In this document: positions 1 through 12,715 of the stretch, piece by piece | Layout of the letters: the number at the start of each line of letters is the position of its first letter | Position numbering within the stretch: the first letter of the stretch is position 1 | Translations under genes and position numbers: made by a program | Assembly (NCBI GenBank): GCA_022354845.1 | Contig: CP031970.1 | Span: 1,922,001-1,986,000, forward strand | DNA from: Streptococcus suis | GTDB lineage: Bacteria > Bacillota > Bacilli > Lactobacillales > Streptococcaceae | DNA length: 64,000 nucleotides | Direction of reading: 5' to 3' | The notes under the pieces: generated by a model | Databases searched by the model: none | What the model was told of the DNA's origin: nothing | What the model saw: only the letters and a program-made list of their open reading frames with translations

Positions 1-13
1 GGAGTTTACCTTT

Positions 14-313
14 ATGGACACACAAGAATTGCTAGATAATCTTCAAGATGAACTCTACAACCTAGAAATTCGTATTTCTAAGAATGTTTTCAAGGGTGAG
101 ACCCCTTCTGAATTAAAGAAATTTGTAGCAGATTTCCTGAAAATTTGTGAACAAAAAGAGTTTGATGTTGCTTTTGAGGTAATCGAGTCGATGTCTTCCC
201 ACACTCTTTTATTAGAACAAACACCTCTAGCGTCAGTTGAGTATGTTTCAACATCTATTAAATCATTTTATGAAGATTTCATAGAGCCTACTAAAATTGA
301 ATTATATGGATAA
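14..313 (+). CDS. Small hypothetical ICE protein, 99 residues
   Basis: This acidic soluble protein has no signal peptide, membrane segment or motif that I recognise. It is preceded by GGAG at the very first bases of the window, ten bases before the ATG. It is followed by a clear terminator hairpin and then by the conjugation genes, so it is probably an accessory protein of the ICE transfer module. Its function is unknown. Confidence 0.7.
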   Translation: MDTQELLDNLQDELYNLEIRISKNVFKGETPSELKKFVADFLKICEQKEFDVAFEVIESMSSHTLLLEQTPLASVEYVSTSIKSFYEDFIEPTKIELYG

Positions 314-324
314 CTAACTTATTT

Positions 325-350
325 GCACCTTCATACAAGGTGCTTTTTTA
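325..350 (+). terminator. Intrinsic terminator inside the conjugation region
   Basis: A 7-bp perfect stem (GCACCTT with AAGGTGC, loop CATAC) is followed by six T residues. It sits directly after the 99-residue protein and before the VirB6-like gene, so it may attenuate rather than fully stop the transfer operon. Confidence 0.75.
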
Positions 351-371
351 TTTTAACTAGAAAGGAGTACA

Positions 372-2273
372 ATGAATCCAAAAAGAATAAAACCTATTAT
401 TTTTCTATCGACTATCTTAACCTCGCTTGTTACAGGAATAAGTGTATTTGCTTCTGAAATTGATTACCAGTATGTCAAAGAGAATCTGTCACAAATTACT
501 AGTAAAGTTTGGTTCAAAGATTCTTGGTTCGGTTTAGACACAACAATGCTATATCTTATTAACAAACTGGTCCAATCAGTCTTTTGGCTAGCTAAATTCT
601 TCTTCACCATCTTTTCGTCTGTCTATGAAAAATTGGTTTACTCTGCTGAACTTTTTGCAACTTATGTATCAGATATCATCACAGCAACGGCTTCTATTTT
701 TTCAAGTTTACAAGGAGCGATGTTACCGTTTATTGGTGCAAGTATGGCACTATATTTATCCTATGTTTATTTTGTTAAACACGGTTCTTTCTTTAGAACG
801 TTGATTCGACTCTTATTGGTCTTTACTTGTGGTATACTCTTCTTTTCAAAATATAGTGATGGATCTTATGTTGTTTCTCGCTTTTACACGAATACAGCTT
901 CTATCACGACAAACTTATCATCTACAGTTACTAAAAGTTTAAATGGGACAGCCATAGATGCACCTAATACAGATGGTGCACTAACTGAATACTCAAAGTC
1001 TGCTATTTGGGTACCCTATACCTACATGAATTCAGATACTTCAGGAACTGACGGAAAGTTTAAATTGTCCGAAGAGCAACTTAAAAGCTTAGTCGCATAT
1101 AACGATGGCGATGATGATTATAAAGTCAGTGATGGATCTGAAGAAACTAAAATTTCTGAGATGGCAGGCAGTGAAAAAGAACCTAAGAATAACATGTTAA
1201 AATCCAATTGGGGTGCTATGTTCTCATACGCCTTTGTAGCGGTTTTAGAGGCTTTACTAATGGGACTTATCTTAGTTTTCTTTGCAATTATGCAATTTAT
1301 TCTGAATATCGCTATTCTGATACTATTAGTCTTTACACCATTTACCTTAATCTTTTCAATGATTCCAACCTTTGAAAATATTCTCTTCAATATCATTAAA
1401 AAGCTTGGAGGAACAATCGTCCTAAGTGGATTAATGACATTTATTGCAACCATTGCTCTTTACTTCAATAGTGTCCTTACTGCTATCACAACAGCTATTG
1501 GCTTTGACAATATGATTGTTGGTTATGTTTTAAAAGCTATTGTCTTGGTTATCCTTTGGAAAAAGCGGAATTACTTCCTTTCTATTTTAACAGCAGATCG
1601 TATTCGCCATATCTCAAATCGTTTCACTCAGCGTGTTGATCAGGCTGGACGAAAGATACAAGAGAATACTTTAGGCAGAGTTCAGAAGAACTCTCAGGCC
1701 AAATTAGCAGTTGCAGGCAGTGTTCTAGCCGGTTCTACGACACTTGCTAAACAAGCAATCAAAACGAAATCAAGACAAGTTGCTGGTACTGCGTATCAAT
1801 CCTCATCTAAAGCCATTTCAGACTCTCTAGCGCATTCTAAAGCTAGACGTGCTGAGTCCTTAGGGGAAAGCTATGCAGTTACGTTTAAAGAAGAAAAAGC
1901 GAATCAAGCTCACCGATCTGAACAAGTTTCAAGTGCAGTCCTAAATGTCAAAAAAGGCCTTAAAAATGCAGAGCATGGTATCTACTATGCCAAGTCCATT
2001 TCAACAGGCGATAATCGTGATAAAGTGAAAGCAAGTGAAGCTAAAAACCGTTCAGATGAGTTAGGTCAAGCGATTCAAATTAAACGAGAGAGAGTCTCTC
2101 AATTGAGACAATCTGCTTATAATCAGAAGTCTAAAGAAAGGCTTCAAGCACAGCGTCTAAACAGACAGAATAGGCCTCAGAGCCAATTTAAAACCTATCT
2201 TGAAAAAGAGTCCGCCATCAAGGAACAACTCGCTCAGATAAAACCTAGAAGCTTTAGAAAGCAGGAGGTTTAA
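372..2273 (+). CDS. VirB6/TrbL-like conjugation membrane protein (Tn916 Orf15-like)
   Basis: The 633-residue protein is probably the polytopic channel component of the ICE type IV secretion system. Residues 1-28 form a signal-like segment. Hydrophobic stretches follow near 55-85, 115-135, 140-158 and several between 285 and 395. The last 210 residues are soluble and rich in Ala, Ser, Gln and Lys, as in Orf15-like proteins. AAAGGAG lies just upstream of the ATG. The next gene starts two bases after the stop and encodes a cell-wall hydrolase, the same order as orf15-orf14 of Tn916. The family call rests on topology and context, not on a conserved motif. Confidence 0.75.
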   Translation: MNPKRIKPIIFLSTILTSLVTGISVFASEIDYQYVKENLSQITSKVWFKDSWFGLDTTMLYLINKLVQSVFWLAKFFFTIFSSVYEKLVYSAELFATYVSDIITATASIFSSLQGAMLPFIGASMALYLSYVYFVKHGSFFRTLIRLLLVFTCGILFFSKYSDGSYVVSRFYTNTASITTNLSSTVTKSLNGTAIDAPNTDGALTEYSKSAIWVPYTYMNSDTSGTDGKFKLSEEQLKSLVAYNDGDDDYKVSDGSEETKISEMAGSEKEPKNNMLKSNWGAMFSYAFVAVLEALLMGLILVFFAIMQFILNIAILILLVFTPFTLIFSMIPTFENILFNIIKKLGGTIVLSGLMTFIATIALYFNSVLTAITTAIGFDNMIVGYVLKAIVLVILWKKRNYFLSILTADRIRHISNRFTQRVDQAGRKIQENTLGRVQKNSQAKLAVAGSVLAGSTTLAKQAIKTKSRQVAGTAYQSSSKAISDSLAHSKARRAESLGESYAVTFKEEKANQAHRSEQVSSAVLNVKKGLKNAEHGIYYAKSISTGDNRDKVKASEAKNRSDELGQAIQIKRERVSQLRQSAYNQKSKERLQAQRLNRQNRPQSQFKTYLEKESAIKEQLAQIKPRSFRKQEV

Positions 2274-2275
2274 TT

Positions 2276-3379
2276 ATGAAGTGGTTTGTTAAACGTTTTG
2301 GCTGTCTTACTCTATTACTAGCACCACTATTAGCGGTGCTTTTTCTTTTTATAGGTGCTGGTTCAACTTCAAACAGTGGGTCAGCTTCCACTCTAGACGG
2401 AGTTCAGTATGTAGACCATTGGTCAAATGGTGATGCCTATACTCACAACATTTTAATCCATCGATATGGTATTACTGCCGAACAACTTGATGGATTTCTA
2501 GATTCAACTGGAATTGCCTATGACAAAACCCGTATCAACGGTAAAAAACTTTTAGAGTGGTCTAATAAATCAGGACTAGATGTTCGTGCTATAGTTGCTA
2601 TCGCTCAGATGGAAAGTTCATTTGGGACTGCTGGTGTAGCAACTAAACCTGGAGCTAATATGTTTGGTTATGGAGCCTTTGACTCAAATCCTGACAATGC
2701 TTCAAACTATAATGATGAAACAGCGGTTGTTGCATTAACAAGAGTATCCATTATTAATAATCGTAATGAGACCTTTAAAATCCAAGATGAAAAAGCAAAG
2801 AAAAATGCCAATGGTACTGTGAACGTCGCTAGAGACGGAGGGGTATATTTTACGGACACCTCTGGTTCTGGAAAAGGACGTGCTGAGGTGATGGAAAAAT
2901 TAGATAAATGGATAGATGAACATGGTGGAACTCCAGAACCACCTAAAACGTCTGGTTCAAGAACTGAAGGTGGAGTAACTTCTGGTAATATCCCTGCTGG
3001 TTATAGTCTTACTAAAGCGATTGATAGTTCATCCTATATCACGAGTTCATACCCTTGGGGGCAGTGCACTTGGTTTGTTTGGAATCGAGGACGAGAACTC
3101 GGAATTACTTTTGATCCATACATGGGAAACGGTGGGGATTGGAAATACAAACCAGGCTATCAGACCACTAGAACACCAACCAAACATTCAGCAATCTGCT
3201 TTTCACCTGGTGAAGGCGGTTCTCATCCGTATTATGGACACATCGCCTTTGTGGAGCAAGTCAAGCCTGACGGTTCAATATTAATCTCTGAATCAAATGT
3301 TCAAGGTCTGGGGGTTATCTCGTATCGAGTCTTTGATGCACAAACAGCTAAACAATTCACTTATGTGATTGGGAAATAA
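2276..3379 (+). CDS. Two-domain conjugative cell-wall hydrolase (lysozyme-like plus CHAP)
   Basis: This 367-residue protein probably opens peptidoglycan locally for the conjugation apparatus, the VirB1/Orf14 role. An N-terminal membrane anchor covers about residues 10-28. A lysozyme/glucosaminidase-like domain follows, with candidate catalytic Glu113 in AQMESSFG. After a Gly/Thr/Ser-rich linker near 215-235 comes a C-terminal CHAP amidase/endopeptidase domain with Cys264 in GQCTWFVW and His322 in YGHIAFVE. Both catalytic centres look intact. The gene is tightly coupled to the VirB6-like gene. Tn916 Orf14 ends in an NlpC/P60 domain instead, so the CHAP form points to another branch of the superfamily. 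Confidence 0.85.
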   Translation: MKWFVKRFGCLTLLLAPLLAVLFLFIGAGSTSNSGSASTLDGVQYVDHWSNGDAYTHNILIHRYGITAEQLDGFLDSTGIAYDKTRINGKKLLEWSNKSGLDVRAIVAIAQMESSFGTAGVATKPGANMFGYGAFDSNPDNASNYNDETAVVALTRVSIINNRNETFKIQDEKAKKNANGTVNVARDGGVYFTDTSGSGKGRAEVMEKLDKWIDEHGGTPEPPKTSGSRTEGGVTSGNIPAGYSLTKAIDSSSYITSSYPWGQCTWFVWNRGRELGITFDPYMGNGGDWKYKPGYQTTRTPTKHSAICFSPGEGGSHPYYGHIAFVEQVKPDGSILISESNVQGLGVISYRVFDAQTAKQFTYVIGK

Positions 3380-3397
3380 AATTAGAAAGGAACTAAT

Positions 3398-3622
3398 ATG
3401 CTAAAAATAAAATATGTACCTGTGGAAAACTGTGAAGCAGAATGGGGAGATAAAATGGCTTTAATAAAACGATTTGAAGGATTAAAATTAAAAACCCTTG
3501 GATTATACTATCATCATCCAAATATTTTTCATATTCATAATCTCCTAGAAAGCAAGCTTAGAAATGGGCTTGTTTTCATTTTTAATGCAAAGGAGAGAAA
3601 AGATGATAATAACAATAAATAA
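3398..3622 (+). pseudogene. Short ORF, probable 5' remnant of a lost ICE gene
   Basis: The ATG has a good ribosome binding site (GAAAGGA). The 74-codon frame runs through a terminator-like hairpin and then over the ribosome binding site and start of the next gene, ending in a Lys/Asp/Asn-rich tail that looks non-native. I recognise no domain. The simplest reading is that the first ~50 codons belong to a gene whose 3' part was deleted, possibly one occupying the TcpC (orf13) position. A genuine small overlapping gene is the alternative. Confidence 0.4.
3549..3583 (+). terminator. Terminator-like hairpin at the end of the transfer module
   Basis: The stem AAAGCAAGC / GCTTGTTTT (one G-T pair, 10-base loop) runs into TTTTCATTTTT. 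It separates the hydrolase and short-ORF region from the DUF3173-integrase pair, whose own ribosome binding site follows at 3589. Confidence 0.5.
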
Positions 3623-3809
3623 AGATGATTTAATACTTCTTGGATTTACTGAAGGAACCTCAAAACAAATAATTCGAAAAGGAAAAAAACTGCTCGTCGA
3701 AAGAGGCTTTGTAGTATATAAAAACAAGCGCATTGGAACAATACCTGCAACGATTGTATCTGAATTACTTGGTATTGAAATACAAGATAGTAAGCTCAGA
3801 AAGGGGTAG
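3603..3809 (+). CDS. DUF3173-family small protein next to the integrase
   Basis: The 68-residue basic protein resembles the DUF3173 family, which is typically found directly upstream of streptococcal ICE integrases and may act as an excisionase or recombination directionality factor. A helix-rich start (KDDLILLGFTEGTSKQIIRK) is followed by a conserved-looking stretch, YKNKRIGTIPATIVSELLG. I chose the ATG at 3603 because AAAGGAG lies at 3589-3595; the frame is open further upstream without a site. The stop is three bases before the integrase ATG, indicating co-expression. The excisionase role is inferred from context. Confidence 0.7.
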   Translation: MIITINKDDLILLGFTEGTSKQIIRKGKKLLVERGFVVYKNKRIGTIPATIVSELLGIEIQDSKLRKG

Positions 3810-3812
3810 GCA

Positions 3813-4946
3813 ATGGTAATACGAAAAAGGAATAATGGAAGTTGGGATGTTGATGTTAGTAATGGATATGATCCGATAACATTAAAGCAACGAAGAATCA
3901 TCCGTAAAGGATATAAAACAAAAAAAGAAGCTATCGAGGCAGAAACCTTTCTACGAACTGTAGAATTAAAAAACAATAAATACGGTACTAAAGCTACAAT
4001 CCCATTACTATATAATCTCCTTAAAGAAGAAGATGTTATAAATCAACGAAAAATTAGCTATATAAACACGCAGGAAAATAACTATAACAAACACATTAAA
4101 GATTACTTTTCAAAATTAAATAATGTGGGAAAATTAACATACGAAGATATTTATGAATTCAGAGAACACTTAAGAAAAAAAAGAGCTAAAAACTCAGAAA
4201 AAAAATTAAGTACAAATACTATCAATAAAATCATGATTTTACTTAAAAAAATACTTGATGTAGGAATTAGAAAAGGCTACTACACTCAAAATCCAGTAAA
4301 TCAATTAAAGAAACTACCAATTGTAAAGCCACAAATAAAATACTGGACTATACAAGAGTTCCATCAATTTCTCAAACTATTTACAGTAGAGGAGTACCAT
4401 TTAAAACTGCTTTTCACAGTATTGTACTTTACAGGTATGAGGCTAGGAGAAGCACTTGCATTAACCTGGGAAGATATTGATTTAAATATAAATACAATCT
4501 TTGTAACCAAGTCAATTTATACAAAAGATAAAGTAAGTCATATTAGCACTACAAAAACTAGAGCAGGAACCAGAAGAATCATCCTTAACAAGAAGCTAAT
4601 CACTGAACTAGAAACTTGGAAAGAAAAACAATTTAATCTATTAAAGGCATTTACAAAAGAGCCATTGAAACTAAAAATTTTTCAAAACAGTCCAGTAATA
4701 CTTACAAAAGATAGTATAGAAAAGCAATATAAAAAAATCTTGAGTCGAGATAGGCAACTAAAAAAAATAAGAATACATGATTTTCGACACTCCCACGCAT
4801 CCCTTTTAATAAACCAAGGTGAGGATTATCATATAGTAAAAGAACGTTTAGGACATGCTTCAATTACAACAACAATTGATACCTACTCACACTTGTATCC
4901 AAGTAAACAGAAAGACTTGGCAGAAAAATTAGATGATTTATTGTAG
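3813..4946 (+). CDS. int: Site-specific tyrosine recombinase (ICE integrase)
   Basis: The 377-residue enzyme inserts and excises the element. Residues 1-45 look like an AP2-type arm-binding domain. Residues ~65-165 form the SAM-like core-binding domain. Residues ~175-377 are the catalytic domain with Arg210 (TGMRLGEAL), a candidate Lys near 248, His322 and Arg325 (HDFRHSHASL), His348 (LGHAS) and nucleophile Tyr358 (TYSHLY). All catalytic residues are present, so it should be active. AAAGGGG precedes the ATG by about seven bases. Its position against the 3' end of tRNA-Leu(CAA) suggests that gene is attB. Confidence 0.95.
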   Translation: MVIRKRNNGSWDVDVSNGYDPITLKQRRIIRKGYKTKKEAIEAETFLRTVELKNNKYGTKATIPLLYNLLKEEDVINQRKISYINTQENNYNKHIKDYFSKLNNVGKLTYEDIYEFREHLRKKRAKNSEKKLSTNTINKIMILLKKILDVGIRKGYYTQNPVNQLKKLPIVKPQIKYWTIQEFHQFLKLFTVEEYHLKLLFTVLYFTGMRLGEALALTWEDIDLNINTIFVTKSIYTKDKVSHISTTKTRAGTRRIILNKKLITELETWKEKQFNLLKAFTKEPLKLKIFQNSPVILTKDSIEKQYKKILSRDRQLKKIRIHDFRHSHASLLINQGEDYHIVKERLGHASITTTIDTYSHLYPSKQKDLAEKLDDLL

Positions 4947-5019
4947 AAAATACAAGGCATTAGATGTACATATATAATTAGGAAGAAATTTTAAGTAACT
5001 CTGGCCAACAATTCTATAG

Positions 5020-5058
5020 GAAAAAATAAAAGACAAGGCTTAGAAACCTTGTCTTTTA
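5020..5058 (-). terminator. Terminator of the rRNA-tRNA operon
   Basis: A perfect 12-bp stem (TAAAAGACAAGG with its complement, 8-base loop) lies just after the tRNA-Leu 3' end. On the minus strand it is followed by a T-rich tract. A less T-rich flank makes it weaker for the integrase transcript on the plus strand. Confidence 0.85.
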
Positions 5059-5063
5059 AACTA

Positions 5064-5147
5064 TACCGGCGGCCGGGGTCGAACCGGCACGTCCTTGCGG
5101 ACACTGGATTTTGAGTCCAGCGCGTCTGCCAATTCCGCCACGCCGGC
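5064..5147 (-). tRNA. tRNA-Leu (CAA)
   Basis: The cloverleaf folds with a 7-bp acceptor (one G-U), anticodon stem CTGGA/TCCAG and loop CTCAAAA, giving anticodon CAA. It has the long variable arm of a leucine tRNA. No CCA is encoded. It is the last tRNA of the operon and the likely ICE attachment site. Confidence 0.97.
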
Positions 5148-5158
5148 ATATAGTTAAA

Positions 5159-5230
5159 CTGGGGTAGCTGGATTCGAACCAACGCATGAGGGAGTCAAAG
5201 TCCCTTGCCTTACCGCTTGGCTATACCCCA
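5159..5230 (-). tRNA. tRNA-Gln (TTG)
   Basis: The acceptor TGGGGTA pairs with TACCCCA. The anticodon stem AGGGA/TCCCT encloses loop CTTTGAC, so the anticodon is TTG. CCA is not encoded. Confidence 0.97.
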
Positions 5231-5241
5231 ATAACAAAATA

Positions 5242-5315
5242 GGCGAGTGAGGGGAATCGAACCCCCGAATGTCAGAGCCACAATCTGATGTGTTAACCAC
5301 TTCACCACACCCGCC
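5242..5315 (-). tRNA. tRNA-His (GTG)
   Basis: The anticodon loop TTGTGGC gives GTG. The extra 5' G (position -1) opposite C73 that marks histidine tRNAs is encoded, since U8 falls correctly only if the first G is counted as -1. Confidence 0.97.
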
Positions 5316-5321
5316 ATAGAA

Positions 5322-5392
5322 CACGGGCAGTAGGAATTGAACCCACACTGAAGGTTTTGGAGACCTTAGTTCTACCTTTAAACTATGCCCGT
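5322..5392 (-). tRNA. tRNA-Trp (CCA)
   Basis: Anticodon stem AAGGT/ACCTT and loop CTCCAAA give anticodon CCA. The acceptor ACGGGCA pairs with TGCCCGT and the discriminator is G. Confidence 0.97.
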
Positions 5393-5399
5393 AAAGGTA

Positions 5400-5480
5400 T
5401 GGAGAGAGAGGGATTCGAACCCCCGAACCCGAAGGAGCGGATTTACAGTCCGCCGCGTTTAGCCTCTTCGCTATCTCTCC
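5400..5480 (-). tRNA. tRNA-Tyr (GTA)
   Basis: Anticodon stem GCGGA/TCCGC and loop CTGTAAA give anticodon GTA. The 81-base length with a long variable arm fits a bacterial tyrosine tRNA. Confidence 0.97.
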
Positions 5481-5495
5481 AAAATATTAAGTTAA

Positions 5496-5568
5496 TGGCG
5501 CGAGACGGAATCGAACCGCCGACACATGGAGCTTCAATCCATTGCTCTACCAACTGAGCTACCGAGCC
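5496..5568 (-). tRNA. tRNA-Phe (GAA)
   Basis: Anticodon stem ATGGA/TCCAT with loop TTGAAGC gives anticodon GAA. The acceptor GGCTCGG pairs with the 3' strand through a G-U-containing helix. Confidence 0.97.
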
Positions 5569-5590
5569 ATAATCCATAATATAAATAGAA

Positions 5591-5664
<74 letters not shown>

Positions 5665-5675
5665 ATAATAAGTAA

Positions 5676-5765
5676 AGGAGGATGTGGGATTCGAACCCAC
5701 GCACGCTTTTACACGCCTGACGGTTTTCAAGACCGTTCCCTTCAGCCGGACTTGGGTAATCCTCC
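5676..5765 (-). tRNA. tRNA-Ser (TGA)
   Basis: Anticodon stem ACGGT/ACCGT and loop CTTGAAA give TGA. The 90-base length with a large variable arm is typical of serine tRNAs. The discriminator base reads as T on the coding strand, where G is more usual. Confidence 0.95.
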
Positions 5766-5771
5766 ACATTA

Positions 5772-5843
5772 TAGTCCGTACGGGATTCGAACCCGTGTTA
5801 CCGCCGTGAAAAGGCGGTGTCTTAACCCCTTGACCAACGGACC
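5772..5843 (-). tRNA. tRNA-Glu (TTC)
   Basis: Anticodon stem CCGCC/GGCGG with loop TTTTCAC gives anticodon TTC. The acceptor GGTCCGT pairs with ACGGACT. Confidence 0.97.
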
Positions 5844-5864
5844 ATAAATAAAGACTTCTCTTTA

Positions 5865-5937
5865 CTCCGCCAACAGGGCTCGAACCTGTGACATCATGAT
5901 TAACAGTCATGCGCTCTACCAACTGAGCTATGGCGGA
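5865..5937 (-). tRNA. tRNA-Asn (GTT)
   Basis: Anticodon stem CATGA/TCATG and loop CTGTTAA give anticodon GTT. It is the first tRNA after 5S rRNA, a common streptococcal order. Confidence 0.97.
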
Positions 5938-5943
5938 ATATAG

Positions 5944-6058
5944 CTAAGCGACTACCGTATCTAACAGGGGGCAACCCCCAACTACTTCAGGCGTTCTAGG
6001 GCTTAACTGCTGTGTTCGGCATGGGTACAGGTGTATCTCCTAGGCTATCGTCACTTAA
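5944..6058 (-). rRNA. rrf: 5S ribosomal RNA
   Basis: The conserved core (ACCCATGCCGAACACAG and TTAAGCCCTAGAACGC on the minus strand) and the terminal helix (AAGTGACGATAG with the 3' GTCGCTT) identify it. The ends are estimated from the terminal helix and may be off by a few bases. Confidence 0.95.
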
Positions 6059-6211
6059 CTACTGAGTCTTGTCAACTCAAAATTGAATATCTATATTCTA
6101 ACAAGAAAAACCAACGCTGTCAATATTGACTCGTGAGTATTTGTACTCGAACTAAAAAGCTACTGATTTAGATAAATCATACGCTTTTCTTTACGTTCTC
6201 TTTACTTATTC

Positions 6212-9112
<2,901 letters not shown>

Positions 9113-9414
9113 TTATTAACCTAATTTTTTCAAAAATTAGAAAACTCATTAAATATTCACAGCGTTTTCGGTTTATTTTCTTGTTACTATTTCTTTATGT
9201 ATCTTTTCAAATACATAAGGATTGTTTGATAGATATTCAATTTTCAATGGACAAGTTTAGGATATGAACGACGGTCGCTTCTGCGAAACTTCTGTAGAAA
9301 ATTAGGAATCTGACAATGTGTGTCTTGCACACAAGGAAGATGATCTATTTTCCTAAGAAGTTAGTCGTGAATTCAACTTCACTGTTATTCAGTTTAGTAG
9401 GATTTCTATCCTAA

Positions 9415-9487
9415 TGGAGCCTAGCGGGATCGAACCGCTGACCTCCTGCGTGCAAAGCAGGCGCTCTCCCAGCTGAGCTAAGGCCCC
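9415..9487 (-). tRNA. tRNA-Ala (TGC) in the 16S-23S spacer
   Basis: Anticodon stem CCTGC/GCAGG with loop TTTGCAC gives anticodon TGC. The acceptor GGGGCCT pairs with AGGCTCC through one G-U, the alanine-type acceptor region. A single spacer tRNA-Ala is standard for streptococcal rRNA operons. Confidence 0.98.
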
Positions 9488-9553
9488 ACATTTGTGGTCT
9501 TTTCTTAACAAAACCTCTCAAAATTAAAGAAGACTAACGTACAGGTTCCTTTT

Positions 9554-11112
<1,559 letters not shown>

Positions 11113-11274
11113 AAAAGTTTTGATTCAAACTCAAGCTATTGCTAGCTTTCCGTTTTATTGTTTTTTGTTTTGTCATTGACGATTTATCCTTAGATAAATC
11201 ACCCTGCACGTTTGGTTCGTCTTCTTTAATTTTCAAAGGTCTTGTCGTTGTCACGTCCTTGCGACAACTATATT

Positions 11275-11303
11275 AGTATATCACTTCTTCAAGGTCTTGT
11301 CAA
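11275..11303 (-). promoter_or_regulatory. rRNA operon promoter, proximal
   Basis: On the minus strand a perfect TTGACA (11298-11303) is 17 bases from TATACT (11275-11280). It lies about 160 bases upstream of 16S and is the last of three tandem promoters. Confidence 0.8.
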
Positions 11304-11365
11304 TACTTTTTTGAAACTTTTTTTCGTTCCCTTTGTATCGATCGCCCTCAAGAGACAACTCAATT

Positions 11366-11394
11366 ATTCTATCATCTTCACTTACTATTGTCAA
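11366..11394 (-). promoter_or_regulatory. rRNA operon promoter, middle
   Basis: On the minus strand TTGACA (11389-11394) is 17 bases from TAGAAT (11366-11371). The -10 and the following ~15 bases are duplicated 90 bases further upstream. Confidence 0.75.
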
Positions 11395-11455
11395 CTGCTT
11401 TTTTAAACCTTTTTTCGTTTTTTTAAGCTGACTAGTCTTGCGAGACAACTCAATT

Positions 11456-11485
11456 ATTCTATCAAATCTTATCCATCATTGTCAA
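11456..11485 (-). promoter_or_regulatory. rRNA operon promoter, distal
   Basis: On the minus strand TTGACA (11480-11485) is 18 bases from TAGAAT (11456-11461). It lies only about 40 bases from the left end of the IS30 relic. Confidence 0.7.
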
Positions 11486-11595
11486 GTAGTTTTTCCTGTT
11501 TTTTTCACTTTTTTATTTTTAAAAGTTCTATAATGAAGTTAGCCACCTCCCCTTGTTCAAAAATATTTGTTTCACCATCTTTGAGTAAGCCGGTA

Positions 11596-11704
11596 ATTTC
11601 ATTTGATAACAGGCTTGAAGCTGTTAGGCTAAGTAGCCAAAGCTAATAGTAGCCTTGGTTTAGCTGACAAAACAGGTTCAAGGGTTCCTGTTGTCAAATG
11701 AAAT
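11596..11704 (+). repeat. 109-bp nested inverted repeat, copy in the left IS30 relic
   Basis: The ends are ATTTCATTTGATAACAGG and CCTGTTGTCAAATGAAAT, 17 of 18 complementary. Inner arms CTTGAA/TTCAAG, CTGTT/AACAG and GCTAA/TTAGC nest in order. It differs from the 27.9 kb copy at only two positions I can see, near AAAGCTAATAG. It lies between the IS end and the transposase start. Confidence 0.8.
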
Positions 11705-11777
11705 CCAATTTAAGGCAAAAGAAAACACCTCTGTGCTATACTTGTTGTTCACCACAAACACACGGAAGGGCACAGAG

Positions 11778-12366
11778 ATGCAAGAACAGTATACACCAAA
11801 AGGCAAACATTTGACAATGGATAACCGTCGCCTGATTGAACGATGAAGAATGAAAATATATCCAATCGTGAAATTGCAGGGTTGCTTGGAAAGGCTCCTC
11901 AGACGATTAATAATGAAGTAAAACGTGGGACAACTTTACAACAAGTGCGAAAAGGGCTGTATAAAAAAGCCTATTCTGCCGACTATGCACAAACGGTATA
12001 CCAAACTAATCGAAAACGATCGGTAAAAAAGATAATCCTAACGAAAGAATTGAAAGAGAAAATATTATACTATACTAAGCAAAAATTTTCTCCTGAAATG
12101 ATGGTTAAGAAGAAGAAAATAAAAGTGGGTATTTCAACCATTTACTTTTGGTTTCATAATCGCCATTTAGGATTGACGAAGTTGATACCAATTCATTCTC
12201 ACAAAACTACAGACTGTGCAGGTATCCCGCACTGATGGTAATCTTTATAGTTTAGCAAATTCTCACATCTCTGCTGCATCTGGTACAGAATTTTGTCATT
12301 TAAGCGAATTGTTTCCTGAAGAATGTATTTGCTGCAACAGCTACCCCCTTCATGGGAAAGACGGAG
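11778..12366 (+). pseudogene. Degraded IS30-family transposase, left copy
   Basis: The start (MQEQYTPKGKHLTMDN) keeps the family's N-terminus. Codon 23 has changed from TGG to TGA, and one base is missing shortly after, so the HTH-containing part (SNREIAGLL, QTINNE) continues in another frame from 11843 to about 12200. A large internal deletion then removes most of the DDE catalytic core. Only a fragment resembling the NGTEF...LFPEE region remains near 12280-12366. It cannot make active enzyme. Confidence 0.85.
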
Positions 12367-12640
12367 TATATTAGATCAGTGGACGTTTTTAGGTCAAAAT
12401 ATAAAGACTAAAGAGTGATGAATAATTCTTAATCTATAGATTCTGAGATGGGACTCTAAAGAAATTTAAAAGTTGATCAGGTAGCCTTAAATACCCACAC
12501 ATTTTGCTCTCTCTACTTTTTGGAAGTTTACTTCAAATGTTTTAGCTGAATTGCTTTGCACAAAAAACACAACGTTTATGCTTTCTTCATCCTAATTGAC
12601 ATTGAGCAAGCATAAAACGTCACTTCAGGTATAGTTTTAT

Positions 12641-12701
12641 AGAAAGAAAAACGCCTGCTTACGAAATTATTCTACTTTAGAATAATTTCGTAAACAAGCG
12701 T
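12641..12701 (-). terminator. Terminator of the alpha (rplQ) operon
   Basis: A 24-bp stem (12651-12674 with 12678-12701) has a 3-base loop. Its only two irregularities would be G-U pairs in a minus-strand transcript, so the hairpin fits that strand. A T-rich tract (GTTTTTCTTTC) follows on the minus strand. It ends the super-operon about 110 bases after rplQ. Confidence 0.85.
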
Positions 12702-12715
12702 CCAATCAATATGAT

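Larger units (their letters stand above)
1..5063 (+). mobile_element. Integrase-proximal end of an ICE inserted at tRNA-Leu
   Basis: The genes run toward the chromosome and end in a tyrosine integrase whose stop lies about 115 bases from the 3' end of tRNA-Leu(CAA). A VirB6-like protein followed by a lysozyme/CHAP hydrolase is the typical distal end of a Tn916-superfamily conjugation module. Integration at a tRNA 3' end is inferred from the position of the integrase. The direct-repeat partner lies left of base 1, so the exact boundary cannot be fixed. The AT-rich, lysine/asparagine-rich coding from 3600 to 4946 contrasts with the chromosomal genes. Confidence 0.8.
11526..12366 (+). mobile_element. 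IS30-family relic, left copy
   Basis: The sequence from TTCTATAATGAAG onward matches the copy at 27.8 kb nearly base for base through the leader and first codons of the transposase, then at roughly 80%. The left inverted repeat is kept. The right end is lost, with the last recognisable homology around TTCATGGGAAAGA near 12366. From there to about 12650 I see no gene, only AT-rich sequence with an imperfect inverted repeat (ACGTTTATGCT ... AGCATAAAACGT). Confidence 0.85.

Noticed and set aside
3021..3284. 87-codon frame inside the ICE hydrolase gene
   Set aside because: It is an out-of-frame shadow of the CHAP domain.
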